DNA of 47,311 nt from Desulfovirgula sp. GTDB taxonomy: Bacteria; Bacillota; Desulfotomaculia; Desulfotomaculales; Nap2-2B. The stretch spans positions 1 through 47,311 of the forward strand of contig DYES01000076.1 in NCBI GenBank assembly GCA_020725585.1, given 5' to 3'. The notes under the pieces were generated by a model that saw only the letters and a program-made list of their open reading frames with translations, did no database searches and was not told the DNA's origin. This document shows positions 25,880-34,535 of this stretch, piece by piece. The translations under genes were made by a program, and so were the position numbers. Each line of letters starts with the position of its first letter. Position 1 is the first letter of the stretch.

Positions 25880-27242
25880 AAAAACCGGCATCGTCTTCTT
25901 TCCAGCTTTTGACTGGGCCATTTCTCCCACCCATCCGGAAAGGGAAGAAAGGTTGCTCTATACCAGGGATCAAATTTTTGAGGAGGGGGTTCTGGACTTA
26001 CCGCAGATCCTGGAATATCCTCCCCGCCTGGCCACCATGCACGACATCAGCCGCGTACACTTTTGTGTTCCCCGGGTGCAGAGCAGGGTGACCGAGGCCC
26101 ATCTAATCGCCGCCGGGGCGACGATGTTGCTGGGTGACCGCATTATCACAGGGGAGATCAGAAACGGTTTTGCCCTTGTGCGGCCTCCCGGTCATCACGC
26201 CATGCGGGTTGTCCACGGCAACCGGGGATTTTGCAACATTAACAACGAAGCCATTCTGGTTGATTATTTACGCCGCCGCCACGGCATCAAGAGGGTGGCG
26301 ATTGTGGATTCGGACGTTCATCACGGCGATGGGACGCAGGACATCTTTTATCATGACCCGGATGTGCTGTTTATTTCCTTTCACCAGGACGGCCGGACCA
26401 TTTACCCGGGAACGGGATTTCCCAACGAATTGGGAGGCCCTAAAGCCTTTGCCCGAACGTTGAACATACCGCTTCCGCCCGGCATGACGGACGAAACATT
26501 TCACTATGTGGTCGATAACCTGGTCCTGCCTGTATTAAATGATTTTCAGCCGGATTTTGTGATTAATTCCGCGGGACAGGATAATCATTACTCCGACCCG
26601 TTGGGAAGCATGCGTTTTACAGCGCAAGGATACGCCGATTTCACCAAAAAACTCAACCCCCACCTGGCGGTGCTGGAAGGGGGGTACGCCATTGAAAGCG
26701 CCCTGCCCTACGTTAATTTAGCCATTTTGCTGGCCCTGGCCGGCGAGGATTACTCCAACGTACGCGAGCCGGATTACTGGCCGGGCCGGCTTCAGGAGAA
26801 CCCGGAGCGATCCGCCAAAGTACGCCAGATGGTCGACCAGCTAAGGGAATTATGGCAGAAGAGGAACGCTGTGGATGTGGAAAAGTTATTTGGCGGCGGC
26901 CGTTTTTACCAGCGCAAAAAGCGGATTTATTACGATACTGATTACATTGATGAAGAGCAGGTGGAAAAGTTAAGGCTTTGCCCCTCCTGCCCGGGTTACT
27001 TAATTATCGATTCGAGGGCCGATCATGGTTTTGGCCATCCCACGCGCGCCTATTGCGTTTCTGTTCCTTTCAGCGCCTGCGCCGCCTGTCATCAAGAAGC
27101 TTACGACGCGTACGAAGAAGGAAAGCAGATGTCCGGCTACCATTATGTTTATTTACAGGACAAAGCAACGGACGTTTATTATAGTTACGATCGCGAAAAA
27201 AGGCAGGAGTGGATTTCCGAAGGACCAAAAATGGACGGGTAA
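25866..27242 (+). CDS. Histone deacetylase family amidohydrolase with cysteine-rich C-terminal extension
   Basis: 458 residues. The arginase/deacetylase fold occupies about 1-325 with complete catalytic residues: His110-His111 (RPPGHH), the zinc ligands Asp150 and His152 (DSDVHHGDG) and Asp239 (SAGQDNHYSDPLG), and Tyr274 (EGGY). Bacterial relatives act on acetylpolyamines, acetoin-pathway enzymes or other N-acyl amides. The last 120 or so residues are not part of the usual fold. They hold CPSC (372-375), Cys397 and CAAC (405-408), a probable zinc ribbon, and a Tyr-rich tail. ATG 25866 overlaps the HyuA gene, so the two are translationally coupled. Substrate unknown. Confidence 0.9.
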   Translation: MMGLKKTGIVFFPAFDWAISPTHPEREERLLYTRDQIFEEGVLDLPQILEYPPRLATMHDISRVHFCVPRVQSRVTEAHLIAAGATMLLGDRIITGEIRNGFALVRPPGHHAMRVVHGNRGFCNINNEAILVDYLRRRHGIKRVAIVDSDVHHGDGTQDIFYHDPDVLFISFHQDGRTIYPGTGFPNELGGPKAFARTLNIPLPPGMTDETFHYVVDNLVLPVLNDFQPDFVINSAGQDNHYSDPLGSMRFTAQGYADFTKKLNPHLAVLEGGYAIESALPYVNLAILLALAGEDYSNVREPDYWPGRLQENPERSAKVRQMVDQLRELWQKRNAVDVEKLFGGGRFYQRKKRIYYDTDYIDEEQVEKLRLCPSCPGYLIIDSRADHGFGHPTRAYCVSVPFSACAACHQEAYDAYEEGKQMSGYHYVYLQDKATDVYYSYDREKRQEWISEGPKMDG

Positions 27243-27268
27243 GGTGGGATGAATAAACACCACCGGGT

Positions 27269-28231
27269 ATGGGAAATACTGCCTTTATGGATATTCTGCC
27301 CCCTTTGCTGGCCATTGTCGGTCCTACGGCTACCGGAAAGACCGCCGTAGGTGTGGAAGTGGCTAAGCAGTTAAATGGAGAAGTTGTTTCCGCCGATTCC
27401 ATGCTCGTTTACCGCTACATGGACATTGGGACGGCGAAGCCCTCGCTTGAAGAGCGCCAGGGCGTGCCCCATTACATGATCGATATCGTTGACCCCGATG
27501 AACCATACAGCGTCGCCCTGTACCAGGAACAGGCTGAAAGACATATTCTGGAAATAGCCGGCCGGGGAAAGATTCCTTTGCTGGTCGGCGGCACCGGCCT
27601 GTACGTGCGGGCGGTAATTGACCGTTATGATTTTCCCCGTCCGGGATTCGATGCCGAGTTGCGCCGCCGGTTAGAGGAAGAGGCGAAAAGTTTGGGGGGT
27701 GACCAGATGTACCGGCGGTTGTGCGCGGTAGACCCGGCCGCTGCCCGCAAAATTCATCCGCACAACCTAAAAAGGGTGATCCGCGCACTGGAGGTTTACT
27801 ATTTAACCGGCCAACCCGTTTCCCGGCAGCAAAATAAAAAGGCCGGGCCAAAATATAACCTGGCCGTGTTTGGTTTAACCATGGAAAGAGCCCTGCTCTA
27901 CCGCCGGATCGAGGAAAGGGTAGAGAAAATGCTGGCGGCAGGGCTGGTGGAAGAGGTCCGGCGGCTGCTCGCAAGGGGATACGGTCCCGATTTGATTTCC
28001 ATGCAGGGATTGGGTTACAAGGAAATAGCTCAATATTTGTTGGGCAAACTTACCCTGTCGGAAGCAATTTATCTATTGAAACGCAATACCCGCCGCTTTG
28101 CCAAACGCCAAATGACCTGGTTCGGCAGGGACCCGCGCATTAGATGGCTGGATGTGGCAAGGTTCCCGGCGGTGAAAGATCTCGCCCGGGAAATTGTTCA
28201 ACCCGCGGCAGGAGTATTTAAAAAGATGTAG
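27269..28231 (+). CDS. miaA: tRNA dimethylallyltransferase
   Basis: A 320-residue enzyme that isopentenylates A37 of tRNAs reading UNN codons, producing the MiaB substrate. The P-loop GPTATGKTAVGVEVA, SADSMLVYRYMDIGTAKP, HYMIDIVDPDEPYSVALYQ, LVGGTGLYVRAV and MQGLGYKEI blocks are all present, with the C-terminal RNTRRFAKRQMTWFGRD segment. ATG 27269 and ATG 27287 are both possible and the RBS is weak for either. It is followed 42 bases later by hfq, the conserved order. Confidence 0.95.
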   Translation: MGNTAFMDILPPLLAIVGPTATGKTAVGVEVAKQLNGEVVSADSMLVYRYMDIGTAKPSLEERQGVPHYMIDIVDPDEPYSVALYQEQAERHILEIAGRGKIPLLVGGTGLYVRAVIDRYDFPRPGFDAELRRRLEEEAKSLGGDQMYRRLCAVDPAAARKIHPHNLKRVIRALEVYYLTGQPVSRQQNKKAGPKYNLAVFGLTMERALLYRRIEERVEKMLAAGLVEEVRRLLARGYGPDLISMQGLGYKEIAQYLLGKLTLSEAIYLLKRNTRRFAKRQMTWFGRDPRIRWLDVARFPAVKDLAREIVQPAAGVFKKM

Positions 28232-28273
28232 AAGACTTGTTTAAGAAAAAAATTCCAACGGAGGGGCCATTGC

Positions 28274-28516
28274 ATGACAAAAACACAGTTAAATTTACAG
28301 GACGCTTTTCTTAACCAAGTGCGCAAGGAAAACTTGCCGGTAACAATTTTTTTAGTGAACGGGTTTCAATTGAAGGGAATCATTAAAGGTTTCGATAATT
28401 TTACCGTCATCATGGAAAGCGACGGCAAACAGATGATGGTTTACAAGCACGCCATTTCTACCGTCAGCCCCATCAAGCCCGTTAGTTTCAACCTGGCGGA
28501 AACCAAGCCGGCGTAA
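28274..28516 (+). CDS. hfq: RNA chaperone Hfq
   Basis: An 80-residue Sm-fold RNA chaperone. Sm1 includes [26 protein letters not shown] and Sm2 is the invariant YKHAISTV. The N-terminal [14 protein letters not shown] segment forms the proximal face helix. The RBS ACGGAGGGG is about ten bases before ATG 28274. It follows miaA as in most bacteria. Confidence 0.97.
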   Translation: MTKTQLNLQDAFLNQVRKENLPVTIFLVNGFQLKGIIKGFDNFTVIMESDGKQMMVYKHAISTVSPIKPVSFNLAETKPA

Positions 28517-28566
28517 AGACTTTTTAAAGCGGCCTCTTGTCTTGACGAGGGGTCTTCTTATTTTAT
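28516..28566 (+). terminator. Possible terminator after hfq
   Basis: A bipartite hairpin: AAGAC (28516-28520) with GTCTT (28552-28556), and CCTC (28533-28536) with GAGG (28547-28550), followed by CTTATTTTATTT. Internal loops make it imperfect. Confidence 0.4.
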
Positions 28567-28636
28567 TTCCAGGTCACGCGGGTTATCATCGGGCGTATAA
28601 TTTTTAGTAAAATGGTAACCCAGGGGTGACTGGCGT

Positions 28637-29542
28637 TTGGTCAAAGTGAAAATGTGGCACAACGACGGCGCCAAAGTGCCTGCGAAGCCGCAGTCCGAAC
28701 ACAAACCAGAGGTTGTTGGCTGCGTGAGCGCGCAGGAGATTTTAAGTGAGTTAAACTCCCTGATCGGGTTACGGGAAATAAAAAGGCTGATTGAGGAAAT
28801 CTATGCTTTTGTAGAGATTCAAAAAAAGCGCCAGAAGGAAAAGCTGCCGGTGGAACCCCAGGTGCTCCACATGGTTTTTAAGGGCAACCCGGGCACGGGA
28901 AAAACTACGGTGGCCAGGATTATCGGAAAGCTTTTTAAAGAAATCGGTGTGCTGCCGAAAGGGCACCTGGTGGAAGTGGAAAGGGCGGATTTGGTCGGCG
29001 AATATATCGGCCACACGGCCCAGAAAACACGTGAGCAATTAAAAAAGGCCCTGGGGGGCGTTTTGTTTATTGATGAAGCTTACTCTTTAGCGCGCGGCGG
29101 AGCGAAGGACTTCGGGAAGGAAGCAATCGATGTTCTGGTGAAGGGGATGGAGGACAATAAAGACAATCTCATTTTGATTCTTGCCGGCTATCGCGAGGAG
29201 ATGGACTGGTTTATCGGAGCCAACCCCGGGCTGCGCTCCCGCTTCCCCATTCACCTAAATTTTCCCGATTACACCATTGACGAATTGCTGGCCATCGCGG
29301 ATTTGATGCTGTCCAAAAGACAGTATGTTTTGTCGGCTGGAGCCAGGGAAGAACTGCGCCTGGTTTTGGAAAAAGAGGCCCTTGCCCACCGCCACAACGG
29401 CAATGCCCGGCTGGTGCGCAATTTTATCGAAAGGTCGATCAGGCAGCAGGCGGTTCGCCTGGTCAGAAAAACAGGAGTGACCCGCGATGAGTTGATGACC
29501 ATTACGCGGGAAGATATTTTAAAGGCCCGGAACAGTTATTGA
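28637..29542 (+). CDS. spoVK: AAA ATPase, SpoVK/CbbX type
   Basis: A 301-residue AAA protein with Walker A GNPGTGKT (83-90), the pore-like segment GEYIGHTAQKT, Walker B VLFIDEA (142-148), sensor 1 (ILAGYREEM) and the arginine finger in GLRSRFP. A helical C-terminal lid follows. It matches stage V sporulation protein K, produced in the mother cell in B. subtilis, where it lies in the same neighbourhood as hfq and ynbB. TTG 28637 is eight bases after AGGGGTGA. hflX, which often sits next in line, is missing. Confidence 0.9.
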   Translation: MVKVKMWHNDGAKVPAKPQSEHKPEVVGCVSAQEILSELNSLIGLREIKRLIEEIYAFVEIQKKRQKEKLPVEPQVLHMVFKGNPGTGKTTVARIIGKLFKEIGVLPKGHLVEVERADLVGEYIGHTAQKTREQLKKALGGVLFIDEAYSLARGGAKDFGKEAIDVLVKGMEDNKDNLILILAGYREEMDWFIGANPGLRSRFPIHLNFPDYTIDELLAIADLMLSKRQYVLSAGAREELRLVLEKEALAHRHNGNARLVRNFIERSIRQQAVRLVRKTGVTRDELMTITREDILKARNSY

Positions 29543-29644
29543 CTTGAATATTACCTTACCTGAACCAAAGCAAAGGTTATAGCCATAATTATTGAAATAG
29601 TTATCGCCCATGAAAAGGCTGGACAGTTTGAGGTGAGTGCTGGT

Positions 29645-30892
29645 TTGGCAGGTAAATACCTGATGGGCCTGGCTGCAGAGGTAGAAAGAGAAATTCTGCC
29701 GGTCTGCAAAAAAATCGAGCAAACTGCCTTTCTTAATCAGCGGCGGGTGCTGAATGCTTTTCGGCGCGCACGGGTAAGCGATTTTCACCTGAAAGGCTCC
29801 ACGGGCTACGGTTATGGCGATCAGGGACGGGAAGCGTTGGAAAAAGTGTACGCGGAAGTTTTCGGCGCCGAGAGGGCGCTGGTGAGGGGTCAAATTGTCA
29901 GCGGCACGCACGCGCTTGCTCTCTGCCTCTTCGGGATTTTGCGCCCCGGCGATGAATTGCTGGCCGTTCAAGGCCTGCCGTACGATACACTCCAGGCCGT
30001 GATTGGAATTGCGGGAGACGCCCCGGGCAACCTTCAAGAGCTGGGAGTATTCTACCGCCAGGTGGAACTGCTCCCGGACGGTTCCCCCGATTGGCAGGGA
30101 ATTGGCCGGGCCGTCAACGAACGGACGAAAGCGGTTTTTATTCAGAGATCGCGCGGCTATGCGGCGCGTCCTTCCCTTCCTTTAAGGGAAATGAAAAAAT
30201 TGATTTCCTTTCTTAAAAAACACAAACCGGATCTTATCGTCTGCGTGGATAACTGTTACGGGGAATTTGTGGAAACCATTGAACCTCCGGCAATCGGCGC
30301 CGACCTGGCGGCGGGCTCTTTAATTAAAAACCCCGGGGGAGGGCTTGCCCCCAGCGGAGGCTACCTGGTGGGACGGGCCCGGTATGTGGAAATGGCCGCC
30401 AACCGCTGGACGGCTCCGGGGATCGGGGCGGAGGTAGGCCCCGCTCCGGAATTTCAAAGGCTCTTGTTTCAGGGGTTGTTTTGCGCCCCGCACGTCGTCG
30501 CCCAGGCCCTTCAAGGAGCGGTTTTTGCCGCCCGCTTCTTTGAGCGGCTGGGTTTTGCCGTTTCGCCGTCATATTCTGAAGAGCGTACGGATATTGTCCA
30601 AAGCATCACCCTGGGTACACGGGAACGCCTCCTGGCTTTTTGCCGGGGGATTCAAAAAACCTCCCCGGTGGATGCTCACGTCCGCCCGGAGCCGGCCTCT
30701 TTGCCGGGATACGGCGATCCTGTCATTATGGCGGCGGGTACGTTTGTCCAGGGCGCTTCGCTAGAACTAAGCGCCGATGCTCCCGTAAGGGAGCCCTATA
30801 CGGTTTACTTGCAGGGCGGCCTGACTAAAGAGCACGTCAAGCTGGCCGTAATTTGTGCTGCCGAAGAAGTTATGAACGCAATGGACGGGTGA
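29645..30892 (+). CDS. ynbB: Methionine gamma-lyase/aluminium-resistance family PLP protein (YnbB)
   Basis: A 415-residue fold-type I PLP enzyme of the YnbB family, annotated variously as aluminium-resistance protein or methionine gamma-lyase-like; the true substrate is not established. Family landmarks are NQRRVLNAFRRARVSDFHL, GYGYGDQGREALEKVYAEVFGAE, GTHALALCLFGILRPGDELL, VCVDNCYGEFVE and the PLP lysine in SLIKNPGGGLAPSGGYLVG. The TTG at 29645 is chosen because GAGGTGA (29630-29636) is properly spaced from it. GTG 29633 overlaps that site. It is five bases upstream of the LysR gene. Confidence 0.9.
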   Translation: MAGKYLMGLAAEVEREILPVCKKIEQTAFLNQRRVLNAFRRARVSDFHLKGSTGYGYGDQGREALEKVYAEVFGAERALVRGQIVSGTHALALCLFGILRPGDELLAVQGLPYDTLQAVIGIAGDAPGNLQELGVFYRQVELLPDGSPDWQGIGRAVNERTKAVFIQRSRGYAARPSLPLREMKKLISFLKKHKPDLIVCVDNCYGEFVETIEPPAIGADLAAGSLIKNPGGGLAPSGGYLVGRARYVEMAANRWTAPGIGAEVGPAPEFQRLLFQGLFCAPHVVAQALQGAVFAARFFERLGFAVSPSYSEERTDIVQSITLGTRERLLAFCRGIQKTSPVDAHVRPEPASLPGYGDPVIMAAGTFVQGASLELSADAPVREPYTVYLQGGLTKEHVKLAVICAAEEVMNAMDG

Positions 30893-30897
30893 CTTTA

Positions 30898-31800
30898 ATG
30901 AATTTAAGGCAGTTAGAAGTTTTCCTCTGGGTGGCGGAACTGAAGAGTTTTACCCGGGCGGCCAAGCAGTTGTATATGAGCCAGCCGGCGGTCAGTTTTC
31001 AGATCCGCGCTCTGGAGGAGGAGCTGGGCGTCAAGCTTTTCTGGCGCGATGAGAAGAATGTGGCCCTTACCGAAGCAGGCCGTTTATTGTATCCGGAAGT
31101 TAAGCAAATGGTCAACCATTTCTACAAAATTAAGTCCGGGCTGGAGGATTTAAAAGGCTTAAGGAGGGGTCAGCTGGTAATCGGCGCCAGCACCATCCCC
31201 GGCGAATATTTGCTGCCTTTGCTCATCGGGGATTTCCGCCGCAGCTACCCGGGCATCCAGGTGAGCTTACGGATAGGCGGCAGCGGGGAGGTAGAAAAGT
31301 GGCTCGTTGATCGCGAAATAGATTTGGGCTTTACGGGGGTCTTCATTGCCGGAAAAGAAGTCCAGTGCCAGCCCTGGATAGATGATCGCCTCGTTCTGAT
31401 CGTTCCTTCCGGCCACCCCTGGGGAGCCAGACAGGCGGTGAGTGTTTCTGAGTTGATGAAAGAGCCGCTGATTATAAGGGAGCCGGGTTCCGGAACCAGG
31501 CGAACGCTTGAGGACAGGCTGGCCAGCAGGGATATTTTGCTGGGGCAGTGCAATCTTGTCATGGAACTGGGGAGCACGAGAGCCATCATTACGGCGGTGC
31601 AGGCCGGCCTGGGGGTGAGCGTGGTTTCCTTCTGGGCCGCACAGGAACCTCTGCTTTTGGGGAGGGTGAAGGAAGTTCTAGTCGAAGACCTTAACCTGCA
31701 GAGAAAGCTGTACGTGGCCCGTTATCAAAACTGGATCAATAATTATGCCACGGACACCTTTTTGGATTTTGTAATGGAGAAAACTTTTGATCAGCTTTGA
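30898..31800 (+). CDS. LysR-family transcriptional regulator
   Basis: 300 residues. The N-terminal winged helix-turn-helix is canonical (MNLRQLEVFLWVAELKSFTRAAKQLYMSQPAVSFQIRALEEELG), and a type 2 periplasmic-binding-like effector domain covers about 88-295 (RRGQLVIGASTIPGEYLLP, IDLGFTG, GLGVSVVS). It resembles the CysB-like group of small-anion regulators. ATG 30898 follows the ynbB stop closely, and the two genes are probably co-transcribed. LysR regulators often control adjacent divergent genes, but none is divergent here, so the target is not evident. Confidence 0.92.
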   Translation: MNLRQLEVFLWVAELKSFTRAAKQLYMSQPAVSFQIRALEEELGVKLFWRDEKNVALTEAGRLLYPEVKQMVNHFYKIKSGLEDLKGLRRGQLVIGASTIPGEYLLPLLIGDFRRSYPGIQVSLRIGGSGEVEKWLVDREIDLGFTGVFIAGKEVQCQPWIDDRLVLIVPSGHPWGARQAVSVSELMKEPLIIREPGSGTRRTLEDRLASRDILLGQCNLVMELGSTRAIITAVQAGLGVSVVSFWAAQEPLLLGRVKEVLVEDLNLQRKLYVARYQNWINNYATDTFLDFVMEKTFDQL

Positions 31801-32009
31801 TGATTTTTTTGTGCCAAGGGACGAACGCCGACCTTGTTCATCAGGAGGTTTTTCGACAAGGAAATTAAGAAGCTTCTTTTTATTTTGGGGTGAGGAGGTT
31901 TTCGGAAAGTTTTCGTCGAAATTTCTTGTTTAACTTTTTGGGAAGCGTAAAATTTCAGGAAAATAGCCCGCGGCGAAAAGGGCAACTATGTGATCTAGCA
32001 GGTGTTTTT

Positions 32010-33608
32010 ATGTCCGGCGGCAAATTAAAATATTTTTCCCTGCGTCACAAACTGGCCGTTCTTTCCTTTATCTCCGTAGCCCTGGCCGTTGTCATTGGCG
32101 GGTTGATTACCGCCGTAAGGATATCCGAACTGCTGGAACAAGAAATGGGCAACCGCGCCCTCGCCATTGCCAGAACTTTGGCCCAAATGGAGACAATTCA
32201 AAATAATGTAGGCAGGCCGGGCGGAGAGAAGGCAATCCAGCCGGTTGCCGAAAAAACCCGGTTGGCTACGGGTGTTGATTATATAGTGATTGTCGATCTG
32301 CAAAAAATACGTTATTCGCATCCCGTGGCTGAGCGGATCGGAAAACCCTTTGAGGACGAAGACATTGCACCGGCCTTAAATGATGGTGAGTATATTTCTC
32401 ACGCCACCGGGGTCATGGGCCCTTCGGTGCGTGCTTTTACACCCGTAAAAACCGATGAGGGAACGCGGCAGGTAGGAGTAGTGGTGGTCGGCGTGCTTAC
32501 CCCTACGGCGCCCAAGCTGCTCAGGGTGATTCACCCGCAAATCTATCCTGCTCTAGCCGTGGGGCTTTTGGTGGGCTTGCTGGGCTCCCTGTTTTTAGCC
32601 AATCGGATCAAAGGAGCCATGTTTGGCCTGGAACCGGAAGAAATCAGCCGGCTCTTAGAGGAGCGCAACGCAACTTTTCAGGCCATGGGAGAAGGTATTA
32701 TTGCTATCGACAGGCAGGAAAGGATAACTCTCCTCAACAGCGAAGCGAACCGTCTTTTAGGGGTTGGCCAAGAGGCAATCGGGCAGCCTGTACGCAAAGT
32801 AATCAATAAGGATTTTCTCTCCTGCGTTCTGAAAAATGGGCAGCCGGAGCTGAACCGGGAAGTGGTCATTAACGGTACGACGGTGATCAGCAACTGCGTG
32901 CCCATTAAAGTAAAGGGAATGGTTGTGGGGGCCGTCGCCACTTTGCGCGACAAGACGGAAGTAAACCGCCTGGCGGAAGAGTTGACCGGCGTAAAAACTT
33001 TTATTGAAGCCTTAAGAGTGCAGAACCACGAATATATGAATAAGCTCCATACCATTGCGGGGCTCATTCAGTTGGGTAAGTCCGACCAGGCGCTTGATTT
33101 TATCTTTCAGGTAACGGAAGAACAAGAGGAAATTACCAACTTCCTGACCAGCCGCATCCGGGAATATAGCGTCGCGGGGCTTTTACTTGGTAAGTACAGC
33201 AGGGCGAAAGAACTTCAAATCAACATGCGCATCGATCGCCAAAGCCGGCTTTTGTCCCTGCCACCTTTTCTGGATGCCTCCGATCTGGTGGTGATCCTGG
33301 GTAATTTATTGGAAAACGCCCTAGAGGCCGTGAAAGATTTGGAACCTTCTCAAAAGCAAATTTACTTTGGTATTTTTGACGGGTCAAATGAGTTACGGAT
33401 TATCGTTCGGGATTCCGGGCCCGGCATTCCGGAGGAGCTGAGGGAGCGTATTTTTGAGCGGGGAGTTTCGACCAAAGCCGAGAAGGGGCGCGGCCTCGGC
33501 CTTTATCTGGTGAAGGTGCATCTTGACCGCCTGGGGGGCACTATGGAAATAAAGTCCGGGCAAAAGAAAGGGACGGAGATCGAAATGAGGATACCAAAAA
33601 ATTTATAG
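32010..33608 (+). CDS. CitA/DcuS-type sensor histidine kinase
   Basis: 532 residues. Transmembrane helix 1 is at about 14-36, an extracellular PAS/Cache ligand domain at 37-175 (with the DYIVIVDLQKIRYSHP and RAFTPV motifs typical of carboxylate sensors), helix 2 at 178-198, a cytoplasmic PAS at about 215-320, and the phosphoacceptor His340 in VQNHEYMNKLHTIAGL. The HATPase domain has N, G1 (DSGPGIP) and G2 (GRGLGLYLVK) boxes. The family senses citrate, malate, fumarate or similar acids. ATG 32010 has an AGCAGGTG site. The 209 bases upstream are AT-rich and include the GACGAACGCC repeat. A response regulator and TRAP transporter follow. Confidence 0.94.
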   Translation: MSGGKLKYFSLRHKLAVLSFISVALAVVIGGLITAVRISELLEQEMGNRALAIARTLAQMETIQNNVGRPGGEKAIQPVAEKTRLATGVDYIVIVDLQKIRYSHPVAERIGKPFEDEDIAPALNDGEYISHATGVMGPSVRAFTPVKTDEGTRQVGVVVVGVLTPTAPKLLRVIHPQIYPALAVGLLVGLLGSLFLANRIKGAMFGLEPEEISRLLEERNATFQAMGEGIIAIDRQERITLLNSEANRLLGVGQEAIGQPVRKVINKDFLSCVLKNGQPELNREVVINGTTVISNCVPIKVKGMVVGAVATLRDKTEVNRLAEELTGVKTFIEALRVQNHEYMNKLHTIAGLIQLGKSDQALDFIFQVTEEQEEITNFLTSRIREYSVAGLLLGKYSRAKELQINMRIDRQSRLLSLPPFLDASDLVVILGNLLENALEAVKDLEPSQKQIYFGIFDGSNELRIIVRDSGPGIPEELRERIFERGVSTKAEKGRGLGLYLVKVHLDRLGGTMEIKSGQKKGTEIEMRIPKNL

Positions 33609-33685
33609 CCGGCTTTTAGTATCCGTAAAACCTTCTTTACGTCCTTTTCTTTATTGACTGTACCCTAAAGCAAGCGGGGTGGGGC

Positions 33686-34378
33686 TTGGTGGATCTGATT
33701 GACGTGGTGATTGTGGAAGACGACCCCATGGTAATGGAGATAAACCGCAGCTTTGTTAATACCGTGGCCGGCTTTCAGGTGGTGGGAGTGGCGAAAACGG
33801 GCGGCGAAGCGCTGGCCATAATCAAGGAGCGGACTCCCTCACTTGCCCTTTTGGACGTTTATCTTCCCGATATGAGCGGTGTTTTTGCGCTGCGGGAAAT
33901 CAGGAAGCAGGGCCTGCCCACCGATGTGATCCTGGTTACGGCGGCTCACGACGCCGAAACCATTCAGAATTCTTTTCGCTACGGGGCGATCGATTATATT
34001 ATTAAGCCTTTTAAATTACAGCGGCTCCAGGCAGCCTTGGAAAATTATGCCTTATTGAGGAAGCGCTTAAGCAAAAAACCCTTTTTACAACAGGAGGATT
34101 TAGATGGCCTGACTTTAAACCGGGGAGCCACCGGCAATTTTGACGGCAATTTGTACGGTTTGCCCAAGGGGTTAAACGAGCTCACTTTAAGGCAGGTCTT
34201 CCTTTATCTCCTCAAACAAAAGCAGTCTTTATCGGCGGAGGAAATAGCCGGGGAAATGGGCCTGGCCAGGGTTACCGCCAGGCGCTACCTGGAGTATCTT
34301 TGCCGGCAGGGCAAAGTTGAGCTGGAGTTGCAGTACGGCTCCGTTGGCCGTCCCGTCAAAAAGTACAGGGTCCTTTAA
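33686..34378 (+). CDS. CitB/DcuR-type response regulator
   Basis: A 230-residue regulator with an N-terminal receiver (acidic pocket Glu11-Asp13, phosphoacceptor Asp57 in LLDVYLPD, Thr/Lys switch residues in LVTAAHD and YIIKPF) and a C-terminal helix-turn-helix (SAEEIAGEMGLARVTARRYLEYL) of the DcuR/CitB class. It lies 77 bases after the kinase gene and should be its partner. The start is TTG 33686 or GTG 33689, behind a G-rich site. The likely target is the adjacent TRAP transporter operon. Confidence 0.94.
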   Translation: MVDLIDVVIVEDDPMVMEINRSFVNTVAGFQVVGVAKTGGEALAIIKERTPSLALLDVYLPDMSGVFALREIRKQGLPTDVILVTAAHDAETIQNSFRYGAIDYIIKPFKLQRLQAALENYALLRKRLSKKPFLQQEDLDGLTLNRGATGNFDGNLYGLPKGLNELTLRQVFLYLLKQKQSLSAEEIAGEMGLARVTARRYLEYLCRQGKVELELQYGSVGRPVKKYRVL

Positions 34379-34442
34379 TTTCCTTTAATTTTAGAAGACC
34401 AAAAAGACCATAAATATAAATATGGACAGAATATTGTAATAT

Positions 34443-34494
34443 CTGATTAAACTAATTAAAATATAATAGGTTTATTTTCTGAATTATTAATCAG
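34443..34494 (+). promoter_or_regulatory. Inverted repeat flanking a -10-like element upstream of the TRAP operon
   Basis: CTGATTAA (34443-34450) and its exact complement TTAATCAG (34487-34494) flank a TATAAT at 34462-34467. No -35 at normal spacing is visible, which fits an activator-dependent promoter. The arms are a candidate site for the neighbouring response regulator. AT-rich context makes chance occurrence possible. Confidence 0.35.
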
Positions 34495-34535
34495 GTCGTA
34501 TGAACGGGGCGGTTGAAAGGAGCAACTTTTGAAAA

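Noticed and set aside
31950-31964. CodY-box-like sequence (AAATTTCAGGAAAAT) before the sensor kinase gene
   Set aside because: It has three mismatches to AATTTTCWGAAAATT. About one such match is expected by chance in a window of this size.
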